From Holophagales bacterium (lineage in GTDB: Bacteria; Acidobacteriota; Thermoanaerobaculia; Multivoradales; Multivoraceae): a DNA stretch of 38,515 nt. The notes beneath the pieces are model-generated. The model was given only the letters and a program-made list of their open reading frames with translations. It was not told where the DNA came from and searched no databases. The translations under genes were made by a program, and so were the position numbers. Shown one piece after another: positions 33,579 through 38,515 of this stretch. The stretch covers positions 1 through 38,515 of the forward strand of contig VXVC01000008.1 of the NCBI GenBank assembly GCA_009836625.1, read 5' to 3'. Each line of letters begins with the position of its first letter. The stretch's first letter is position 1.

Positions 33579-34412
33579 CTAGCGAACGGTGGCGATCGAG
33601 GCTGGCTCGCCGAGCCAGAGCGCCGGGTCGACCCGTTCGCCCTGCCAGCGGATGCCGAAGTGCAGGTGCGGGCCGGTGGATCGTCCGGTTGAGCCGACGG
33701 TGCCGATCCGGTGCTCGCGGGACACCTCGTCGCCCTGCTCGACGAACACCTCGTGCAGGTGGAAGTACATGCTGATCAGGCCGTTGCCGTGGTCGAGGAA
33801 GACCGCGTTGCCGGAGAAGAAGAACTCGCCGGCCAGGGCGACGACGGCGTCCTCGACGGCCAGGACGGGCGTGCCCTGGGGGACGGCGTAGTCGGCTCCG
33901 GTGTGGGGCGAGCGCGGCTCGCCGTTGATGATCCGCTTCGCGCCGAAGCGACCGCCGGCCGGCATCCTCTCGAGCGGTGCGCCCAGGGGCAGGGAGAACC
34001 TCGGTTTGCCCTGCCGTCCCCAGAGCTTGCCGATCAGGGCGTTCTCACGCTGCACGCGAGCGAGGTTCTCGGGCGACAGGTCCACGCGGCTCCGGTCCTT
34101 GATCTCGAGTCGCTGCACCGAGTAGGGGTACTCACCGAGACCGATGTGCAGCCTCTCCCGCAGGCCATCCCGGTCGCGCTCCGCGATCACGTCGGCGGTT
34201 CGGGTCAAGCCGACCGGTACCAGGCAGCCGCGTTCTCCGCCGACCACGGTGGGCGCGAAGGCCCGGTCGCCGACCAGGCACCGTTCGATGCCTTCGCCCG
34301 GCCAGTGGACGAGGCTTCCCGGAGCAGCGGTCTGAGCGGCTAGGGGATTGGCGCCGGCGGCGGCGAGGACGGCGGTTGCGCCGAGGGCGACGATGAAACG
34401 GAACGGGTCCAT
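33579..34412 (-). CDS. Secreted M23 (LytM-type) metallopeptidase
   Basis: A 277-residue protein with a signal peptide (FIVALGATAVLAAAGANPLAAQ, cut near residue 27), a middle domain with a Cys pair (Cys45, Cys63) and a C-terminal M23 domain. Zinc and catalytic residues are all present: His170 and Asp174 (PHTGAD), then His249 and His251 (GPHLHFGI). It therefore looks like an active cell-wall endopeptidase and not a degenerate LytM activator such as EnvC. Residues about 95-135 (YSVQRLEIKD...ENLARVQREN) resemble the linker segment seen before M23 domains. TATGAT ends 6 bases before the ATG and no ribosome site is present. It is divergent from the amidase gene. Confidence 0.9.
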   Translation of the reverse strand: MDPFRFIVALGATAVLAAAGANPLAAQTAAPGSLVHWPGEGIERCLVGDRAFAPTVVGGERGCLVPVGLTRTADVIAERDRDGLRERLHIGLGEYPYSVQRLEIKDRSRVDLSPENLARVQRENALIGKLWGRQGKPRFSLPLGAPLERMPAGGRFGAKRIINGEPRSPHTGADYAVPQGTPVLAVEDAVVALAGEFFFSGNAVFLDHGNGLISMYFHLHEVFVEQGDEVSREHRIGTVGSTGRSTGPHLHFGIRWQGERVDPALWLGEPASIATVR

Positions 34413-34418
34413 GGAGCA

Positions 34419-34424
34419 ATCATA
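34419..34424 (-). promoter_or_regulatory. -10 box TATGAT, possibly leaderless promoter of the M23 gene
   Basis: TATGAT (five of six consensus bases) on the minus strand ends exactly 6 bases before the ATG at 34412, so transcription would start at or beside the A of ATG. No Shine-Dalgarno sequence and no clear -35 box are visible. Confidence 0.5.
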
Positions 34425-34528
34425 GCCAATGGTGCATAGGCCGCCCCGCCGTGCGGGTGGGCATGCCGGAAGGACGCGGTACGCTTGCCCCTTGCCGGCG
34501 AAACGACCTGCCGGCCCGGGAGGGTGCT

Positions 34529-35983
34529 TTGAGTCTGAGAGAGACGTACCTGGCCAGCGACGGGTTGGCGCTGGCCGAACTGCTGCGGACTGGCGATCTG
34601 GCTCCCGGCGAGGCCGTGGAATGCGCGGCGGAGATCGCCTCCGAACTCGACCCGGAGTTGAACGCGGTCGTGTGCACGGACTTCGAGCGGGCTGCCGCAG
34701 CGGCGCCCGAGGTCGTGGCGGCGGGTGGGCTGTTCGCGGGCGTGCCCTATCTGCTGAAGGACCTCTACGCCAACGCGGCGGGCCTGCCGCTCACGAACGG
34801 CAGCCGTCTCTTCGACGGCAACGTGCCGAACCACGATTCGGAGATGGTGAGCCGCTACCGGCGGGCGGGGCTCCTGATCGCGGGACGTACCGCTTCACCC
34901 GAGTTCGGGCTGACGACGAGTACCGAGTCGGCGGTCTTCGGTCAGACCCGCAACCCCTGGAACCTGGAGCACATCGCGGGCGGCTCCTCGGGCGGCGCGG
35001 CGGCGGCCGTCGCCGCCGGCATCGTGCCGGCTGCCCACGCCAGCGACGGCGGCGGATCGATCCGCATCCCGGCCTCGTGCTGCGGGCTCTTCGGACTCAA
35101 GCCGAGCCGCGCCCGCGTCTCGCTGGCGCCTGACGCCGGCGAGGGTTGGGCCGGTTTCTCGGTGCAGCACTGCGTGAGTCGCACCGTTCGCGACAGCGCC
35201 GCGCTTCTGGACGCGGTTGCCGGCCCGGTCGCGGGAGATCCGTACTGCGCGCCGCCGCCTGAACGGAGCTTCCTGGACGAAATCGACCGCGAGCCGGGCA
35301 GGCTGCGGATCGCGCTGGCCCTGGAAGCGTTCAACGGCGCCCCGGTCGATGAGGCGTGCGTCGCCGCGGCCCGCGGCGCGGCCGAACTCTGCGCGGGGCT
35401 TGGGCACGAGGTCGCCCATGCGGCGCCGGAGATCGACGCGACTGCCCTCGGCCTCGCGACCCGGCTGATCGTCGGCGCGAACGTGCGCGCCACGATCGCC
35501 GAGCGCTGCGAGGCCCTTGGGCGCGAGGCCCGGGACGACGAGCTGGAGCCGCTCACGTGGGCGACGGCCGCCACGGGCGAGCAGAGCGACGCTGCCGCCT
35601 ACGCGCGGGCGACCCGCACGGTTCACGCGGTGGGCCGCCGGTTGGCCGTGTTCTTCGACCAGGGCTTCGATGTCCTGCTGTCGCCGACGATGGCGGCGCC
35701 GCCGGCGAAGCTCGGCGTGCTGTCGCTTTCGAACCGGGACGACGACTACATGCCGGCGTTGCTGCAGACGATCGGCTTCACCCAGTTGATGAACGTCTGC
35801 GGCAACCCCGCCGCTTCGGTGCCGCTCGGCTGGGGTGGAGCGAACGGCGGCCTGCCGATCGGCGTTCAGATTGCGGCCCCGGTGGGCGGCGAGGGAGTGC
35901 TGCTCCGGCTGGCGGCGCAGCTTGAGCGGGAGCGACCGTGGATCGACCGGAAGCCGCCCTGCTCGGCGTGGCGGAGCGGCTAG
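34529..35983 (+). CDS. Amidase, amidase-signature family
   Basis: A 484-residue enzyme hydrolysing an amide bond. The Ser-cisSer-Lys triad is complete: Lys77 (GVPYLLKDLYANAAG), Ser153/154 (AGGSSGGAAAAVAAG) and Ser177 (ASDGGGSIRIPAS). The TTG at 34529 is preferred because GGGAGGG lies about 5 bases upstream and the protein then opens at the expected point (LRETYLASDGLALAELLRTG). A GTG further up at 34451 would add an N-terminus without homology. It is not clustered with gatB or gatC, so it is a general amidase; the substrate is unknown. It starts a run of four plus-strand genes. Confidence 0.9.
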   Translation: MSLRETYLASDGLALAELLRTGDLAPGEAVECAAEIASELDPELNAVVCTDFERAAAAAPEVVAAGGLFAGVPYLLKDLYANAAGLPLTNGSRLFDGNVPNHDSEMVSRYRRAGLLIAGRTASPEFGLTTSTESAVFGQTRNPWNLEHIAGGSSGGAAAAVAAGIVPAAHASDGGGSIRIPASCCGLFGLKPSRARVSLAPDAGEGWAGFSVQHCVSRTVRDSAALLDAVAGPVAGDPYCAPPPERSFLDEIDREPGRLRIALALEAFNGAPVDEACVAAARGAAELCAGLGHEVAHAAPEIDATALGLATRLIVGANVRATIAERCEALGREARDDELEPLTWATAATGEQSDAAAYARATRTVHAVGRRLAVFFDQGFDVLLSPTMAAPPAKLGVLSLSNRDDDYMPALLQTIGFTQLMNVCGNPAASVPLGWGGANGGLPIGVQIAAPVGGEGVLLRLAAQLERERPWIDRKPPCSAWRSG

Positions 35984-35989
35984 GGATCT

Positions 35990-36868
35990 GTGACACCGCG
36001 GCCGACAACCCGGAAGCCGGCGAACCTCGCGGCGCCGGCGCTCCTTTTGGCCCTGGCCTGGCCGGCGGCGGCCGCTGATCCGCCCTGGCAGCGACTCGAG
36101 TTCCAGGCAAAGAAGCTCTTCCTGACGGCGGACGCCGCGGTCGAGTTCGATCCCGCGGCTCAGCTCCCGCCGGACGAGCGCTGCGAAGGCAAGCCGCACA
36201 TGCCCGGCTCGGCCGCGCGGATCCGGATCGAGTCCACGATGTTCGGCCGTCGTTCCGAGTCCTCTCTGTGGTTTGATCCGGACAGCCTGAAGGCCCATCT
36301 TCGCGTCCAGGAAGAACGGGGCAGCCGGAACCGCTACAAGCGGTACACGTTCTGTCACGGCAGTGTGGAGGCGGAGCGCGCGACTCCCAATCAGGGCGAA
36401 GTCGGTCTGCCCGTGGCGGAATGGACCCATCGCTATCCCCTCCATCACACTGTTCCGCCCGGCCTCGAGACGCCGCTGTCGGAGCCTTCGGCGCTGCTGC
36501 ATCTGGTCGGGCGGCTGGCGGCGCTCCCGTCCGGGGCAGGGGAGGAAATGTCGTGGACGGTGCCGATGTTCTCGAACCGGAGGGTGCTGGCGGTGCGGAT
36601 CGAGCGAGACCCGGAGACCGTGACGGCGCCCTCGCCGTTCTCGGTAGCCGGCGGCCAGACGCCGGCGCAGTTGACGCTGGTTCGCTTCGCGATGACGCCG
36701 GAAGTGTACGGACCCGAGGGCAGCGCGGAGGACTTCGAGCTGCTGGGGCTCGAGGGGGCGATCGAGATCGTTGCCGCGAAAGAACTCCAGGCGCCCGTGT
36801 CGATCAGCGGTCGCCTTCCGCCCGCGGGGAGGGTCACGGTCCGGCTGCGTCACGTGAAGTTGCGTTAG
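35990..36868 (+). CDS. Secreted protein of unknown function
   Basis: A 292-residue protein starting with a GTG 6 bases after the amidase stop. It has a twin-basic N-terminus and a signal peptide (NLAAPALLLALAWPAAAA). The mature part is rich in beta strands (LEFQAKKLFLTADAAVEF, RIRIESTMFGRRSESSLWF, WTVPMFSNRRVLAVRIER), with the two Cys of mature residues about 64 and 123 as a possible disulphide. I do not recognise the family; the pattern vaguely recalls DUF3108- or DUF6134-like periplasmic proteins, which I cannot confirm. It sits between the amidase and a GbsR-type regulator and may be co-transcribed with both. Confidence 0.75.
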   Translation: MTPRPTTRKPANLAAPALLLALAWPAAAADPPWQRLEFQAKKLFLTADAAVEFDPAAQLPPDERCEGKPHMPGSAARIRIESTMFGRRSESSLWFDPDSLKAHLRVQEERGSRNRYKRYTFCHGSVEAERATPNQGEVGLPVAEWTHRYPLHHTVPPGLETPLSEPSALLHLVGRLAALPSGAGEEMSWTVPMFSNRRVLAVRIERDPETVTAPSPFSVAGGQTPAQLTLVRFAMTPEVYGPEGSAEDFELLGLEGAIEIVAAKELQAPVSISGRLPPAGRVTVRLRHVKLR

Positions 36869-36869
36869 G

Positions 36870-37538
36870 GTGCCGATCGTGAGCGTTGAAGGCGCCGAGA
36901 GTGTGGATCGGGTTCGCGAGGAGTTCGTGCAACTCTGGGGCGCTCTGGGCACCTTCTGGGGTGTGCCGCCGACCACCGCGCGGGTCTTCGGCTGGCTGAT
37001 GTCCCGCAGCGAGCCCGCCGATGCCCAGGAGATCATGGCCGGTCTGGAACTCAGTCGCGGCGCGGTCTCCATGGCCTGCCGGGAACTGCGCGAATGGAAG
37101 CTCATCTCACCGGAGCGTGTCGCCGGTGCACGCCGGGTGGTCTACCGGCCCGAGACCGACCTCGAGCGGGTCCTCCGCAACGTCGTCGAGATCCGCAAGC
37201 GGCGGGAATGGGACCCGATCCGTGAGAACATGCGCGACTGGATTCCGGCCCTGGAGGACCCATCCTCTCCCGGCAAAGCAGCCTCTCCCGAGAACGCGGT
37301 CTTTCTCAGGCGCCTGCGCGCGATCGATCAGGTCATGGGACGGGTGGACTCGATCGCGGAGTTTCTGCTCAGCGGCGGCACGGTGACGGACTTCGGGCTA
37401 AAGGCCCTGCTGGGAGCGGGAGCGGTCGCCGCGCGGCTGGGCAATCTCGCCCGCCGCGAGGCGCAGTCCTTCTCGGGCAGGGCGGCCCCGCCGGCGGAGC
37501 CGGTGCCGGACCTCGACCCGGAGGAGCAGGAGAGTTGA
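36870..37538 (+). CDS. GbsR/MarR-type transcriptional regulator
   Basis: A 222-residue winged helix-turn-helix protein. The N-terminus FVQLWGALGTFWGVPPTTAR, FGWLMSRSEPADAQEIMAGL and LSRGAVSMACRELREWKLI are the GbsR/MarR signature (recognition helix about 65-80), and VYRPETDLERVLRNVVEIRK the wing and linker helix. Residues about 135-190 are helical and a hydrophobic Gly/Ala helix (LKALLGAGAVAARLG) follows. GbsR proteins sense choline or osmolytes in Bacillus; here no such genes are near. The GTG at 36870 is two bases after the previous stop. A hexaprenyl-type synthase gene follows 2 bases after the stop. Confidence 0.88.
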   Translation: MPIVSVEGAESVDRVREEFVQLWGALGTFWGVPPTTARVFGWLMSRSEPADAQEIMAGLELSRGAVSMACRELREWKLISPERVAGARRVVYRPETDLERVLRNVVEIRKRREWDPIRENMRDWIPALEDPSSPGKAASPENAVFLRRLRAIDQVMGRVDSIAEFLLSGGTVTDFGLKALLGAGAVAARLGNLARREAQSFSGRAAPPAEPVPDLDPEEQES

Positions 37539-37540
37539 CC

Positions 37541-38515
37541 GTGCTCACGGATCGCCCGGCTGGGCCCCTGTCGGGAAGCACGGCCGCGGAAGACGAGGTG
37601 CTCGGACGCCTCCGCGACCTCTGCGACGTCGGCGGGCTCCGCGACCTTGCCGCGACGATCGACGACCTGGTCGGTTTCGTCCGCCACGATCTCGCCGCGG
37701 TGGAGGAAGGGCTGGCGACGCTGTCGACAGGAGACACCCTGGTCGGCGAGGCCGGGGCCTCGCTTGTTCACCTTGGCGGCAAACGGCTGCGTCCGCTGTG
37801 CGTCGTCCTGGCGTCGCGGGTCGGGTCCGCGCGGGCTTCAGCGGTGCGCGACATCGCGGTGGCGGCCGAGCTCGTTCACAACGCCACGCTGCTGCACGAC
37901 GATGTCATCGATCACGCGGACCGGCGTCGCGGGCGGCCGACGGCACGGGTCGAACTCGGCAATGCGGCCTCGATCTTCGCCGGCGACTATCTTCTGATCG
38001 AGGCTTTGAACAGGGTGCAGCGGGCCGCGGTGCCGGGCGTGATGGAGGGCCTGCTCGGGACGATCGCCGAGATGATCCGGGCCGAGTCCCTTCAGCTCGA
38101 GAACCGCGGTTCTCTCGACGCGTCCGAGGACCTCTACTTCCAGGTCGCCCGAGGCAAGTCGGCGGCGCTGTTCAGCTGGGCGTTGGGCGCCGGCGCCCTG
38201 AGCGGTGGAGCGCCTCCCGAACTCTGCCGGGCGCTGCGGGCGTATGGCGAGTCGATCGGAGTCGCGTTCCAGTTGATCGACGACCTGCTCGATCTGGTCG
38301 GACACCACAGCAACACCGGCAAGACCCTGTTCAGCGACCTCTCGGAGGGGAAGATCACGTATCCGCTGATCGTCGTGCTGAATCGTGAACCGGCGCTCGC
38401 TGACACGATCCGTGCGATAGCGGCCGAGGCGGCTCCTTCGTGGGGTGGCGATGGACTCGCCAGCCCCGGCTCGAACGGGGACGGTTCGGGGAACGGACGC
38501 CCGGGTGGGGCGAAC
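37541..38515 (+). CDS. Polyprenyl diphosphate synthase (3' end outside window)
   Basis: A trans-isoprenyl diphosphate synthase, 325 residues visible. Motifs: GGKRLRPLCVVLASR, first aspartate-rich motif LLHDDVIDHADRRRGRPT, GDYLL, QVARGKSAALFSWALGAGA and second motif AFQLIDDLLDLVG, then GKTLFSDLSEGKITYPLIV. These fit long-chain quinone or carrier lipid synthases (IspB-like). The first 50 residues are an extra helical N-terminus. After about residue 298 a Gly/Ser/Asn-rich stretch (GGDGLASPGSNGDGSGNG) takes the place of the usual helix and continues to the edge. The GTG at 37541 has AGGAG 8 bases upstream; a TTG at 37535 overlapping the previous stop is an alternative. Confidence 0.92.
   Translation, partial: MLTDRPAGPLSGSTAAEDEVLGRLRDLCDVGGLRDLAATIDDLVGFVRHDLAAVEEGLATLSTGDTLVGEAGASLVHLGGKRLRPLCVVLASRVGSARASAVRDIAVAAELVHNATLLHDDVIDHADRRRGRPTARVELGNAASIFAGDYLLIEALNRVQRAAVPGVMEGLLGTIAEMIRAESLQLENRGSLDASEDLYFQVARGKSAALFSWALGAGALSGGAPPELCRALRAYGESIGVAFQLIDDLLDLVGHHSNTGKTLFSDLSEGKITYPLIVVLNREPALADTIRAIAAEAAPSWGGDGLASPGSNGDGSGNGRPGGAN

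Noticed and set aside
1..38515. tRNA, rRNA, CRISPR array or riboswitch
   Set aside because: No tRNA T-arm context outside genes, no short spaced repeats and no leader I recognise were found by eye; short or unusual RNAs could be missed.

Overview
The window is about two-thirds G+C by eye and gene-dense. It looks like one chromosomal segment of a Gram-negative bacterium: there are signal peptides, a lipoprotein and a probable outer-membrane barrel. The gene set (S9 prolyl oligopeptidase lipoprotein, GbsR-type regulator, zinc-ribbon DEAD-box helicase, giant Calx-beta protein) would suit Acidobacteriota or a similar high-GC environmental phylum, but that placement is inference. I saw no rRNA, tRNA, CRISPR array, transposase or integrase.

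Layout. (1) 1-9636, minus: one very large secreted repeat protein, cut by the left edge, of which 3212 residues and about 27 Ig-like/Calx-beta domains are visible. It is preceded by a 393-bp intergenic region rich in inverted repeats (9637-10029). (2) 10030-13309, minus: prolyl oligopeptidase, acyl-CoA thioesterase and 3-methyladenine DNA glycosylase, tightly packed; the glycosylase seems to start at a CTG overlapping the thioesterase stop. (3) 13376-15259, plus: an ImmA/IrrE metallopeptidase-antitoxin and a DUF4411 PIN-like toxin, with a doubtful small ORF in front. (4) 15287-18385, minus: pheA, L-2-hydroxyglutarate oxidase and a small alpha/beta hydrolase, all overlapping. (5) 18498-20560, minus: two zinc alcohol dehydrogenases overlapping by ATGA. 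(6) 20839-23834: zinc-ribbon DEAD-box helicase, MscS channel and DUF423 membrane protein. (7) 23925-31725: P5C dehydrogenase, ferredoxin-NADP reductase, an Ig-plus-barrel secreted protein, ornithine aminotransferase and two bacterial PH-domain membrane proteins. (8) 31794-34412: Fpg/Nei glycosylase, TatD hydrolase and a secreted M23 peptidase. (9) 34529-38515, plus: amidase, a secreted protein of unknown function, a GbsR/MarR regulator and a polyprenyl diphosphate synthase cut by the right edge.

How genes work together. RocD (29136-30326) and PruA (23925-25550) together convert ornithine to glutamate through glutamate semialdehyde, although they are not adjacent. LhgO returns L-2-hydroxyglutarate to 2-oxoglutarate, the amino acceptor RocD uses. 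Two base-excision glycosylases (AAG and Fpg) and TatD are the DNA-repair content. Most operons use 1-4 base stop/start overlaps (ATGA, GTGA, TTGA, TGATG), so translational coupling is common here.

Most unusual features: the giant protein, whose repeats have been copied recently in two-domain blocks of 684 bp; the inverted-repeat cluster upstream of it; a two-hairpin intergenic element seen twice with a shared core; several promoters lying so close to the start codon that the mRNAs may be leaderless; and the toxin-antitoxin pair. I did not find a convincing wholly new multi-gene system. The giant repeat gene with its upstream region, and the rocD/bPH2 cluster, are the best places to look further.
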